The notes below the pieces were generated by a model. The model saw nothing but the letters and a program-made list of their open reading frames with translations. It was not told the DNA's origin and ran no database searches. A DNA stretch of 20,205 nt, from contig PXSV01000193.1 of the NCBI GenBank assembly GCA_003022685.1, positions 1 to 20,205 on the forward strand, given 5' to 3'. Source of the stretch: Halobacteriales archaeon SW_9_67_24 (GTDB taxonomy: Archaea; Halobacteriota; Halobacteria; Halobacteriales; Halococcaceae). Shown here piece after piece: positions 1 to 7,921 of the stretch (positions are counted from its first letter, which is position 1; each line of letters starts with the position of its first letter). The position numbers and the translations under genes are program-made.

Positions 1-369
1 CGCCGGCAGGGTCGTGGCCGCGGCGACCGCCTCGCCGTCGATCACGCCCGCGACGCTCGTCCCCCAGAGCGGGAGCCCGCGGACGAAGTTGTTGGTCCCG
101 TCGATCGGGTCGACCACCCACGCCGGGCCCTCGTCCGTGAGATTCGTTGGCGTATTTTCTTCCTCGCCCACAACGGGATCGTCCGGGTAGCGCTCGTGGA
201 TCGTCTCGACCACGCGGCGCTGTGCGTCGCGGTCGGCCTGAGTCACCACGTCGGTCTTCCCGGACTTGGTCTCGACCGCGAGGTCGCCCCGGAACGATGC
301 GAGCGCGACGCGCGCGCCCGCGTCCGCCGCCCGCGCAGCGAGATCGGCCCGTGCCTCGGTGTCAGTCAT
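1..369 (-). CDS. Inositol-monophosphatase-family phosphatase, 5' part (cut by window edge)
   Basis: Translating back from the ATG at 367-369 gives 123 residues with no stop before the window edge, so only the N-terminal part of a protein usually about 260 aa long is present. The family's metal-binding motifs are visible: GEEE at residues 68-71 and WVVDPIDGTNNF at 84-95, followed by the glycine-rich stretch RGLPLWGTSVAGV. These belong to Mg2+-dependent, Li+-sensitive phosphatases (inositol-1-phosphatase, archaeal fructose-1,6-bisphosphatase, PAP phosphatase). Substrate cannot be told from this half; in archaea a dual IMPase/FBPase role is common. A TATA-like box lies about 27 nt upstream of the ATG, which fits a leaderless mRNA. 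The gene follows mtaD on the same strand after a 71-nt gap but seems to have its own promoter. Family assignment is firm; exact function is open. Confidence 0.88.
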   Translation of the reverse strand, partial: MTDTEARADLAARAADAGARVALASFRGDLAVETKSGKTDVVTQADRDAQRRVVETIHERYPDDPVVGEEENTPTNLTDEGPAWVVDPIDGTNNFVRGLPLWGTSVAGVIDGEAVAAATTLPA

Positions 370-390
370 GAAACACTGACTCGCCGCGCG

Positions 391-400
391 GGCAAAAACC
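391..400 (-). promoter_or_regulatory. TATA-like box of the phosphatase gene
   Basis: On the minus strand this reads GGTTTTTGCC, an AT tract in otherwise GC-rich sequence, centred about 27 nt upstream of the ATG ending at 369. That spacing is what a leaderless haloarchaeal transcript needs. Inferred from position and composition only. Confidence 0.35.
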
Positions 401-440
401 GTCCGGCGGATCGTTTCCGAACCACGGTCCGCAGCGCGGA

Positions 441-1733
441 TCAGGATTCGGCGCGGTCGATCGCCGCCCGGGCCCGCCGTTCGGCCGTCTCCCGCACCCG
501 CTCGGCGTCGAGCGTCAGCACCTCCCGATCGCGCATGAGAACCTCGCCGTCACAGACCGTGTGGCGCACGTCGGCCCCGCTCGCGGCGTAGACGAGGTGG
601 CTCACGAGGTCGTGGTGTGGCGTGAGGTGGGCGCGATCGAGGTCGAGGACGGCGAGATCGGCGTTCGCCCCCTCGGCGATCCGGCCCGAATCGAAGCCCG
701 CGACCGCGGCGCTCCCCGCGGTCGCCAGTTCGAACGCCGTCGGCGCGTCGACCGCGCTCGCGTCCCCGGCGGCGAGCTTGCCGACCATCGCGGCGTCGCG
801 GCATTCGTCGAACAGCGAGAGATCGTTGTTCGAGGCCGCGCCGTCGGTGCCGAGGCCCACAGCGACGCCCGCATCGAGCATTGCCTGGATCGGTGCGATC
901 CCGCTGGCGAGCTTCATGTTCGAGGCCGGACAGTGGACCACGCCCGCGCCGCGCTCGGCGAGCAGTTCGATCTCGCTCCCGTCGCAGTGGGTGCCGTGGG
1001 CGACGAAGTCCCCTTCTTCGAGCAGTCCGTGCTCCGCGGCGTACGCGAGCGGCCGTTCGTCGTGCTCGTCGAGAATCGGTTCGACCTCCCCCGTCGTCTC
1101 GTTCGCGTGGATGTGGATCGGCACCTCCGCCTCGCGCGCCCGAGGGACGAACTCGTCGAACTCCTCGCCGTCGACGGGGGTGAGGCTGTGGGGCATGAAC
1201 GCGGTCGACACCCGGCCGTCGGCCGCGCCGTCGTACTCCTCGGCAACCCGGAGCCCCTCTTCGAGATCCTCGCGGGCCGCTTCGTCGTCCTTGCCGACGG
1301 TGACGACCCCGTGACCGACGCGCGCGCGTAGGCCAGCGCGCTCGACGGCCGCGACGATCTCCCCCACGTCGAAGTACATATCGCAGAATCCCGTGGTGCC
1401 CGATCGGATCATCTCCACGAGGCCGAGTTCGGCCCCCGCACGGACGTCCGTGGGTTCGAGGACGCCCTCCACCGGCCAGACGTCCTCGCGGAGCCAGTCG
1501 TGGAGGGGTTTGTCGTCGGCGTACCCACGGAGGAGCGCCATTGCGACGTGGGTGTGGGCGTTCACGAGCCCCGGAATCACGAGGCCATCGGTAGCGTCGA
1601 GCGATTCGTCGCCCGCCGGAACGTCGCCGACCGCGAGGATCGTGCCGGCGTCCCGATCGGCGAGCACGTCAGCGCGCTCCACAGTGAGGTCCGGTCGGAG
1701 CACTCGCCCGCCGACGATTTCGAGCGTCGTCAT
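441..1733 (-). CDS. mtaD: 5-methylthioadenosine/S-adenosylhomocysteine deaminase (amidohydrolase)
   Basis: A 430-aa cytosolic amidohydrolase that should deaminate S-adenosylhomocysteine and/or methylthioadenosine (and possibly 5'-deoxyadenosine) to the inosine derivatives, part of archaeal SAM by-product salvage. The metal-site residues of the family are all present: the H-x-H pair at 60 and 62 (NAHTHVAM), H209 in HIHANET, H246 in VAHGTHCD, and D297 in GLGTDGAASNNDL. The short beta-sandwich segments that flank the TIM barrel in this superfamily are seen at the N-terminus and in the last 70 residues. Length matches bacterial and archaeal MtaD. It lies 84 nt downstream of the short GlpA-like gene on the same strand and could be read from that operon, though there is no functional link to glycerol. 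It could also be another adenosine- or guanine-type deaminase, but the motif set favours MtaD. Confidence 0.88.
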   Translation of the reverse strand: MTTLEIVGGRVLRPDLTVERADVLADRDAGTILAVGDVPAGDESLDATDGLVIPGLVNAHTHVAMALLRGYADDKPLHDWLREDVWPVEGVLEPTDVRAGAELGLVEMIRSGTTGFCDMYFDVGEIVAAVERAGLRARVGHGVVTVGKDDEAAREDLEEGLRVAEEYDGAADGRVSTAFMPHSLTPVDGEEFDEFVPRAREAEVPIHIHANETTGEVEPILDEHDERPLAYAAEHGLLEEGDFVAHGTHCDGSEIELLAERGAGVVHCPASNMKLASGIAPIQAMLDAGVAVGLGTDGAASNNDLSLFDECRDAAMVGKLAAGDASAVDAPTAFELATAGSAAVAGFDSGRIAEGANADLAVLDLDRAHLTPHHDLVSHLVYAASGADVRHTVCDGEVLMRDREVLTLDAERVRETAERRARAAIDRAES

Positions 1734-1817
1734 ACCGGTCGTTCCGCGGCCGGGGGTGTCAATCCCCTGGTTCGTGGGGCCCGCGACGGTCGCCGCCCGC
1801 TTCGGGACGACCCCTCG

Positions 1818-3056
1818 TCAGGAGGGAGCGCCGATCACGTCCGCATCGTCGGGTGAACCGGCGTCGAACTCCTCGACGAACCGATCGAGTGCGGCCGGGT
1901 CGTCGTGGCCCGGCAGCGGTTCGTCGGCGGTCCGACACGTCCCCTCGACGCCGAGTCGAGCGCAGACGTGATCCGCGACGGCCTCGGCCATCGCCCGGTG
2001 GGTGGTGAGCTTCCCGCCGACGATGGTGGTGAACCCGTCGGTGTCGTCGCGCTCGGCGTGATCGAGCAGGAAGAAGTCCCGCGAGATGGCGCGCGCGCCC
2101 TCGCCCGCCGCCGACGGGTCGTACAGCGGCCTGACCCCCCAGTAGGTGCGTGCGGGCTCGCGGCCGTCGAGCGCCGGCATCATCGCGGCGCACTCCTCGA
2201 ACATCCGTTCGACGTCCCGTTCCGGCCGAGCGTACTCGTCGGGATCGTCGACGCCGACGCTGGTGGTCCCGAGTACCACCTGGCCCGCGTGTGGGATCAC
2301 GATGTCGCCGTCTGCGGGCTCGCGACACCGGTTGAGCACGGTGTCGAGGCCCTCGTGCTCGACCGCGACCATGACGCCCTTCGTGGGGCTCATCCGGACG
2401 TCGACGCCGGCGAGGGCAGCGCACTCGCCGGCCCACGCGCCCGTGGCGTTCACGACGTGATCGGCCTCGATCCGGTCGTCGAGCGTGCCGCCGACCGTCG
2501 CGGCGGTGACCGCCCCGCCGTCGGCCCCGTCCCGGTGGAGGTCGGTCACGGGCGCGTCGGTGTGGATCGAGGCCCCGTGGTCGCGCGCGCTCCGGGCGGT
2601 CGCCGCGACGAGGCGCGAGGGGTACGCCACGGCGTCCGGCACTCGCATGACGCGCTCGGTCTCGGGCGGGAGCTCGGGGACGGCCTCGCGCGCCGCCGCC
2701 CCGGACCGGACGTCGGCCTCGATCCCGAGGTCGCGACACGCGTCGCGCTTCGCCGCGAAGTAGTCGGGATCGTCGCCCGCGAGCCGGACGAAGAACCCGC
2801 CGGTGTCCCGCAGACACGCGCCGGCGATCTCCCGGAGAACGCGGTTCTCGGCGATACACTCCCCGGCCCCCTCGGGGTCGGCCTCGGCGTAGCGCGCCCC
2901 GCTGTGGAGCAGGCCGTGCGAGCGACCCGTGGTCCCGCCCGAGAGGCCCTCGCGTTCGACGAGCACGCAATCGGTCCCCCGCATCGCGAGGTCGCGCGCG
3001 ATGCCGACCCCGGTGACCCCGCCGCCGATCACGAGAACGTCCGTCGCTACGGACAT
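1818..3056 (-). CDS. Short GlpA-like FAD-dependent dehydrogenase (glycerol-3-phosphate dehydrogenase paralogue)
   Basis: A 412-aa flavoprotein starting at the ATG at 3054-3056 (MSVATDV). A further in-frame start 24 nt upstream would only add an unlikely leader. The N-terminus has the dinucleotide-binding fold VIGGGVTGVGIARDLAMRG at about 9-27, then GTTGRSHGLLHSGARY, NATGAWAG, YWGVRPLYDPS and VGGKLTTHRAMAE, the set seen in GlpA/GlpD glycerol-3-phosphate dehydrogenases and in the glpA of this window. Unlike that GlpA it ends soon after the FAD domain (DADVIGAPS) and has no C-terminal [2Fe-2S] BFD-like domain. It follows glpC by 85 nt on the same strand, so it is probably the fourth gene of the glp operon. 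It may be an alternative A subunit, a dehydrogenase for a related 2-hydroxy acid or polyol phosphate, or a relic of duplication. The family is certain, the substrate is not. Confidence 0.82.
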   Translation of the reverse strand: MSVATDVLVIGGGVTGVGIARDLAMRGTDCVLVEREGLSGGTTGRSHGLLHSGARYAEADPEGAGECIAENRVLREIAGACLRDTGGFFVRLAGDDPDYFAAKRDACRDLGIEADVRSGAAAREAVPELPPETERVMRVPDAVAYPSRLVAATARSARDHGASIHTDAPVTDLHRDGADGGAVTAATVGGTLDDRIEADHVVNATGAWAGECAALAGVDVRMSPTKGVMVAVEHEGLDTVLNRCREPADGDIVIPHAGQVVLGTTSVGVDDPDEYARPERDVERMFEECAAMMPALDGREPARTYWGVRPLYDPSAAGEGARAISRDFFLLDHAERDDTDGFTTIVGGKLTTHRAMAEAVADHVCARLGVEGTCRTADEPLPGHDDPAALDRFVEEFDAGSPDDADVIGAPS

Positions 3057-3141
3057 GGCCCCGATACACTGCCGTTGCACTTCACTCCCTCAGTCCCGGA
3101 AACGATCGCTTCCCCCGCCGGGACCGGAAACGAACAACCCG

Positions 3142-4509
3142 TCATCTCCGGGTTGGTGTGCCCGCGACCAGTGCCTGTTCGAGGAGTTCGAGCGGGTGGC
3201 GGATCTCGTAGCCGGTGCCGTGTTCCATCTGCATCGCACAGGTCGGACACTCGGTCATCCCGGTCTCGCCCTCGGCGCTTTCCATGTGTTCGAACATCTC
3301 CTCGCCGATTGCCATCGAGTAGTCGTACTTCTCCTCCTTCCAGCCGTACGTGCCCGAGATTCCCGAACACGAGTCGCCGACGTCCTCGACCGTCGCGCCG
3401 TCGAGGTCGGCGAACAGTTCGATCGCCTGGCGGTCGAGCCCCTGGTTCCGGGCGTGACACGGCGCGTGGTAGGCGAACTCGCTGGCGTCGACCTCGGCCT
3501 CGGCGAGGGCTCCTTCGAGGTCCTCGTGGAGACGGAGGTATTCGAGGGCCTCGTAGGTGTTGGCGGCGACCGACGCGATCCCATCGAGGTCGAACAGTTC
3601 GGGGTACTCCTGGCGCAGCGCCATCGAGCAGGAGGTACAGGAGGCGATCACGTCGGCCCCGCCGTCGATCGCCGCCGCGAGGTTTGCGACGTTGGTCTCG
3701 GCGTGGCGGCGCGCGTCGCCGAGCATCCCGTTGGCGAACATCGGCGTTCCCGAGCACTGCTGGGGCGGCACGAGCACCTCGTAGCCGAACTCCTCGTACA
3801 CTCGGACCATCGCCTTGCCGACCTCGGTCGTGTTGAAGTTCGAGTAACAGCCGTGGAAGTACGCGACCCGTTTCTCGGCGTTTTTGACCCGTGCCCCGCC
3901 GCGCTCGGCCCACCACTCCCGGAAGGTCTGTTCGGCGAACGCGGGGAACTCGCGTTCCTTCGTGACGCCGAGCGTTTCCTCCATGAGCCAGCGTGCCGGC
4001 CCGAAGTTCATCGCCCGGTTCGCGAGGCGTGGGACCTTCGAGGCGAACCACGCCGACGTGCGGTAGTTGGCGAGAATGCGGTTCCTGGCACGTTCGACGA
4101 GCCCCGAACGGCCCTCGTCGACGATTTCGAGCGCCGCGCGGGGGTCGCCCCGCCGGAGGGCGGCGAGCGCCGCCCGGCCGAAGCGCTGCTCCTCGACGTA
4201 CTCCCCGCGGGCGGTGTTGTGCATCTGACTCAGCGGCACCGACGAGGGACAGGCGTTGTCACACCGCATGCAGTTCGAGCAGCCCGTGATCGAGTCGTCG
4301 ACAGTGTGGCCCTCCTTGCGTTTGAGCCGCCACTGCTCGGGCCCCTGGAACTTCGGCCCGGGGAAGTCGTCGTCGACCTCGGCGACCGGGCAGGACGTGT
4401 CGCACGTCGAGCACTTGTAGCAGTCGTCGGACCCGGGACGGAGGTCCATGTCGGTCGTCTCGAACACCTGTACTGGCTCGAACTCATCGGTGGAATCTGC
4501 ATCACTCAT
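3142..4509 (-). CDS. glpC: Anaerobic-type glycerol-3-phosphate dehydrogenase subunit C (iron-sulfur/CCG protein)
   Basis: A 455-aa protein starting at the ATG at 4507-4509 (MSDADS). It carries two 4Fe-4S ferredoxin-type motifs at the N-terminus, C30-x2-C-x2-C-x3-C40-P and C77-x2-C-x2-C-x3-C87-P. Two cysteine-rich CCG domains follow, around YFHGCYSN with PPQQCSGTP, and around YHAPCHARNQG with DSCSGISGTYG. In the family GlpC anchors the GlpAB dimer to the membrane and passes electrons from glycerol-3-phosphate oxidation to the quinone pool, although no clear transmembrane helix is seen here. It starts 17 nt after the glpB stop on the same strand, so it is co-transcribed and probably translationally coupled. 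All cluster cysteines are intact. The CCG domains also resemble heterodisulfide reductase HdrD, but the glpAB context decides the call. Confidence 0.93.
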   Translation of the reverse strand: MSDADSTDEFEPVQVFETTDMDLRPGSDDCYKCSTCDTSCPVAEVDDDFPGPKFQGPEQWRLKRKEGHTVDDSITGCSNCMRCDNACPSSVPLSQMHNTARGEYVEEQRFGRAALAALRRGDPRAALEIVDEGRSGLVERARNRILANYRTSAWFASKVPRLANRAMNFGPARWLMEETLGVTKEREFPAFAEQTFREWWAERGGARVKNAEKRVAYFHGCYSNFNTTEVGKAMVRVYEEFGYEVLVPPQQCSGTPMFANGMLGDARRHAETNVANLAAAIDGGADVIASCTSCSMALRQEYPELFDLDGIASVAANTYEALEYLRLHEDLEGALAEAEVDASEFAYHAPCHARNQGLDRQAIELFADLDGATVEDVGDSCSGISGTYGWKEEKYDYSMAIGEEMFEHMESAEGETGMTECPTCAMQMEHGTGYEIRHPLELLEQALVAGTPTRR

Positions 4510-4526
4510 TGTCGAAACACCGTCGA

Positions 4527-5801
4527 TCACATCGCCTCGCCTACCGCGCGACCTGCGGCGTACCCGGTCGCCAGCGAGATCCCGCTGCCCGATTTCTCCG
4601 CCGCGAAGTCCGCTCCGCCGAGGACCGCCCCGGCGGCCCGGAGGTTCCCGTACTCGACGCCCCCGCTGGCGTTGAGCGGCCGCAGGTCGTCGTCGACCGT
4701 GACACCGAATCGCGCGAAGGGATGGTCGTCGAACGCCCCGTCGGCGAACCACTCGTAGCGATCGTCGGGTCGAGGAACGTGACAGTCGAAGACTGGCTCG
4801 ACGACCCCCTCGCGGTCGGAGTCGATCCCCTTGCCGACCAGGCCACCCGTGGCGAGCACGAACTGGTCGGCGTGGAAGGGCACCCGCTGGCCGTTGCGAT
4901 CGGTGTAGACCGCCTGGATCCGGCCGTCGTCGGCCTCGAAGTCCACGACGGGGTTGCCGGTCGTCCGGCGGACGCCCCACTCATCGAGCGCCGCGTCGAA
5001 CAGCTCTTCGAGCCGGAGTCCGGGGAGGCTCGGCGGCCCCATCGGCACCTCGAAGACGTCGACGCCGAGGCGGGCTTCGAGCGCCGCCCGGACCCGGTTC
5101 GGCTCGTCCTCGCCGAGAACGGCCGGAAACCCCACCCGGCCCGCGCCGTCGAGGTGGGGTTCGACCGCCGCGGCGAGCGCCCGGCGTGCGGTCGTCGTTC
5201 CGTTCGCCGTCGAAACGGGTTCGTCCTCGTCGAGCGCGCGGGCGAAGCGCGTGACCCGCGAGTCCGCCCGGAACTCGCCGGGGAACTCGATCGTGACGCC
5301 CCGCGTCGTCGCGGGGACGCCCGCCGCGCCGAGGTGGTCGGCGGCGAGCGGCGCGTCGAACGCGGTCAGCGTCTCGAACCCCACGAGCAGCGTTGTGTCC
5401 GAGCGACTCGCGAGCCCCGCAGCCACGCTCCGTGGGTAGCGTGCGGTCGGTTTCACGGTGCCGCCGTGGGTCGGCACGAGCGCGTTCGCGTCGGTGTGTG
5501 CGCCCTCGTAGGCCTCGCCGGCCACCTCGTCGAACAGGGCGAGTCCCGCGCGCACCGCGTCGGTTCCGACCCGCCGGTAGGGATGCCCATCGGGAAGGGC
5601 CGAGAGCGCCGCGAACGGCTCCGCGACAACCTCGCCGTCCGGGGTGTACCCGAGCACGTCGACGAGCCCGCTCGCGTGCCGGAGCGTGCTCTTCTTGTGC
5701 GACACCAGTCGTACTCGTGCCCCCTCGCGGGCCGCCCGGAGCGCGCTCGTCATCCCGGCGAGACCGCCGCCGACGACGAGCACGTCGTCCTCAATCGCCA
5801 C
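4527..5801 (-). CDS. glpB: Anaerobic-type glycerol-3-phosphate dehydrogenase subunit B
   Basis: A 424-aa flavoprotein starting with GTG at 5799-5801 and reading MAIEDDVLVVGGGLAGM, a clear nucleotide-binding loop (about residues 8-16). Other family landmarks are LVSHKKSTLRHASGLVDVLG, FVLATGGLVGKGI, and a C-terminal second flavin-contact stretch AGAVLGGADFAAEKSGSGIS. GlpB pairs with GlpA in the heterodimer that oxidises sn-glycerol-3-phosphate to dihydroxyacetone phosphate on the cytosolic face of the membrane. The GTG start overlaps the end of the glpA C-terminal frame by 11 nt, and glpC follows 17 nt after its stop, the tight spacing of a single operon. No truncation or lost residues were seen. 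Length agrees with haloarchaeal GlpB as I know the family. Confidence 0.92.
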   Translation of the reverse strand: MAIEDDVLVVGGGLAGMTSALRAAREGARVRLVSHKKSTLRHASGLVDVLGYTPDGEVVAEPFAALSALPDGHPYRRVGTDAVRAGLALFDEVAGEAYEGAHTDANALVPTHGGTVKPTARYPRSVAAGLASRSDTTLLVGFETLTAFDAPLAADHLGAAGVPATTRGVTIEFPGEFRADSRVTRFARALDEDEPVSTANGTTTARRALAAAVEPHLDGAGRVGFPAVLGEDEPNRVRAALEARLGVDVFEVPMGPPSLPGLRLEELFDAALDEWGVRRTTGNPVVDFEADDGRIQAVYTDRNGQRVPFHADQFVLATGGLVGKGIDSDREGVVEPVFDCHVPRPDDRYEWFADGAFDDHPFARFGVTVDDDLRPLNASGGVEYGNLRAAGAVLGGADFAAEKSGSGISLATGYAAGRAVGEAM

Positions 5802-7501
5802 GGCCGTCCTCCCGGTCGGTGTCGGCCGAGCCGTGTCGGCCGCCGTCGGTCGCGGCCGTATCGGAGCCCGTCTCCCCGGTGTCGGTGCGCGGGCGATCGA
5901 CGGCGGATCGGCCGGCGTCGAAGCGCTCGTACGCGATCGGCTCCTCGCGCGCCGCCGGGTCGTGGTCGCGGTTCATCGTCGTCGCGTGGAGCGCGTGATT
6001 GAGCATCGCCTGGGAGAGCTGTTCGCCCCAGAGCGCGTGGCGCTGGCCCTTCCAGCGTTCCTGGTATAATTCGTCGAGCGCCGTTCTCGTGGTGGCTTCG
6101 TCGTGGTCGGGGTGGAGCAGCGCGGCCATCCGGTGGGCACAGAACCCGCCCTGACAGTTGCCCATCGAGGCCCGGGTCCGAATGCGGGGGGCGTTCAGAT
6201 CGGTGCCGGCGTCCTCGATTGCGTCCTCCAGTTCGGCGCGCGTGACCGCCTCGCAGGTGCAGATCACGGGGTTGGGATCGTCGGTTTGCAGCACGTCGTC
6301 GGCCTTGCTCCCCAGCCGCTCGGTGCTCCGGCGACCGACCGGCGAGGCGACACCGCGCCTCGACGCCGAGTTTCCCGCAGACGTGGTTCGATATCTGCTC
6401 GGCCATCAGCCGGTAGGTGGTGAGCTTCCCCCCGACGATGCTCGTCATCCCCGCGAGCCCGTCGCGGTCGGCGTGATCGAGCAGGAAGAACTGGCGGGTG
6501 ATGTCGGTCGGGTCGGTGGTTCCGGTGTCGGGCGGCTCGTACAGCGGCCGCACGCCCCAAAAGGAACGGATCGTGCGCGCCTCGGCGAGCATCGGCACCA
6601 GCTCCGAGAGCTTCTCGATCATCAGGTCGACCTCCCACTGCTCTTCGGGGTAGTCGTCGGGGTCCTCGACCTCCTCGTCGGTCGTGCCGAGGATGCAGGC
6701 GGTCTCGTGGGGGACGACGATGTCGGCGTCGCCTTTCGGTCGGCATCGATTGACCACGGTATCGACCTGGCGGGAGTTCATCACCGTCATCACGCCCTTC
6801 GAGGGCCGGACCTCGACCTCGACGCCAGCCATTTCGCCAAGCTGGCCGGCCCACGCGCCCGTGGCGTTCACGACGTGGTCGGCCTCGATCCGTTCGGTGG
6901 TGCCGGGCTCGCGGTGGGTGCGCTTGCCGGGCCCGCTCTCGTGGCGCACCTCGACGCCCACCACTCGATCGTCCTCGACGAGCACGTCGATCACCTCGGC
7001 GTGGGTTTCGACCCGCCCGCCGTGGCGCTCGGTGTCGGCGGCGTTCGCCACACAGAGCCTGAAGGGGTCGACCGCGCCGTCGGGAACGCGGATCGCGCGT
7101 TCGACCTCTTCGGTGAGATACGGTTCGATCTCGCGGGCCTCCTCGCCGGAGAGCACCTCGGCAGGAATGCCACACTCCTGACAGCCCGCGAGTTTCTCCT
7201 CGAAGTACTCGTCGGAATCACCGGGGAGCTGGGCGAACAGCCCGCCGGTCATCTCCACGCAGTGGTCCGCGATCTCGCGGAGAACCCGGTTCTCGTCGAT
7301 GCACTCGGCGGCGCTCTCCTGGTCGGCGACCGCGTAGCGGCCGCCGCTGTGGAGCAGGCCGTGCATCCGCCCCGTGGTCCCGTGGGTGAGGTTGCCCCGC
7401 TCGACGAGCGTGACGTCGACGCCGCGCATCGCGAGGTCGCGAGCGATGCCACAGCCGGTCGAACCGCCCCCGATGACGAGCGCGCCGGTCTTGGTTACCA
7501 T
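5791..7501 (-). pseudogene. glpA: glpA, glycerol-3-phosphate dehydrogenase subunit A, apparently interrupted by a ~75-nt deletion and frameshift
   Basis: Frame 1 starts at the ATG at 7499-7501 (MVTKTGALVIGGGSTG) and is a normal GlpA FAD domain for 385 residues: GTTGRMHGLLHSGGRY, NATGAWAG, FWGVRPLYEP, VGGKLTTYRLMAEQ, then GVEARCR ending at 6347. From 6345 the protein resumes in another frame as SPVGRRSTERLGSKADDVL and the BFD-like [2Fe-2S] domain (CTCEAV, then MGNCQGGFCAHRM), about 184 aa with an acidic tail, stopping at 5791. In the downstream paralogue about 25 residues (TADEPLPG...FDAG) stand between the equivalent R and SP; here one nucleotide is left. Frame 1 itself stays open to 5750 with an arginine-rich, non-homologous tail. 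GlpA should be the catalytic FAD subunit and first gene of the operon. The break is either a real inactivating deletion or an assembly error; domain identity is certain. Confidence 0.85.
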
Positions 7502-7518
7502 CGGATCATCCAAGCGTC

Positions 7519-7540
7519 GTGCCCCGTGCACTTTATTTTA
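7519..7540 (-). promoter_or_regulatory. Promoter of the glpABC operon: TATA box with adjacent palindrome
   Basis: On the minus strand 7531-7540 reads TAAAATAAAG, an excellent archaeal TATA box preceded by CCGA as a possible BRE. Its centre is about 34 nt before the glpA ATG, so transcription should begin only a few nt upstream of the start codon. Between box and start, 7519-7531 is the interrupted palindrome GTGCCCCGTGCAC (4-bp arms), a place where a repressor could block initiation. The TATA box is strongly supported; the operator role is a guess. Confidence 0.7.
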
Positions 7541-7921
7541 TCGGTGGGGCCCGTACCGGGAGTGATTTCGGCTGTGACGCTTCCAGCGTCGTTGAGCGGC
7601 GCTCTCGGGAGCTCCTGATGGATCCGTCGATCGGCTCGAAGCGTCGCTCCGAGCGCGTGAAACCACTCTCAGATAAAGACTTATAGCGTCACACCGCGAT
7701 TTACGCCTGAACACGTGCTGGGAATGAATTGGGGAACGACGCTGAGACGGTACGCTACGGTCACGAACGGACGGTCCGCTCGCGGGGGACGGTGTCGGCA
7801 TCGTCGGCCCCCCAGCGGGACGGGCGACGGTCGATCGTCGACGGCTTCGGGGTCCATTCGTTCCCGCCTGGCGTCGAGCGTGAGCCGGCGAACGGATCGG
7901 GACGGTCGGTGACGACGGCCG
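7541..7921. other. 381-nt gap between the glp operon and the Orc-like gene, no convincing gene
   Basis: No RNA gene and no believable coding frame is seen. A 65-codon frame at 7715-7912 is strongly arginine-rich and lacks the acidic bias of haloarchaeal proteins. The stretch 7669-7688 (around AGATAAAGACTTATAG) is AT-rich and holds TATA-like boxes on both strands; the rightward one would give a start near 7712, leaving a leader of about 210 nt before the Orc-like gene. I looked for origin recognition boxes and found none with the expected inverted core plus G run. Confidence 0.5.

Noticed and set aside
3096..3133. 10-bp direct repeat CCGGAAACGA (3096-3105 and 3124-3133) between glpC and the short glpA paralogue
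   Set aside because: Recalls the GGAAACGA part of origin boxes, but the inverted half and the G run are missing and the spacing is not that of an origin.
1905..6002. Several long open frames antisense to the glp operon
   Set aside because: High GC suppresses stop codons on both strands; these frames mirror the acidic real genes as Arg/Val/Gly-rich shadows without domains.
5750..6346. Arginine-rich continuation of the glpA frame through to 5750
   Set aside because: It is the glpA C-terminal domain and glpB start read in the wrong frame; no homology and no haloarchaeal acidic bias.
6330..6360. Programmed frameshifting in glpA
   Set aside because: No slippery heptamer is seen, and about 25 conserved-looking linker residues are absent, which frameshifting cannot explain.
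7715..7912. 65-codon plus-strand frame upstream of the Orc-like gene
   Set aside because: Strongly basic, no motif, stop just before the real gene; composition unlike genuine haloarchaeal proteins.
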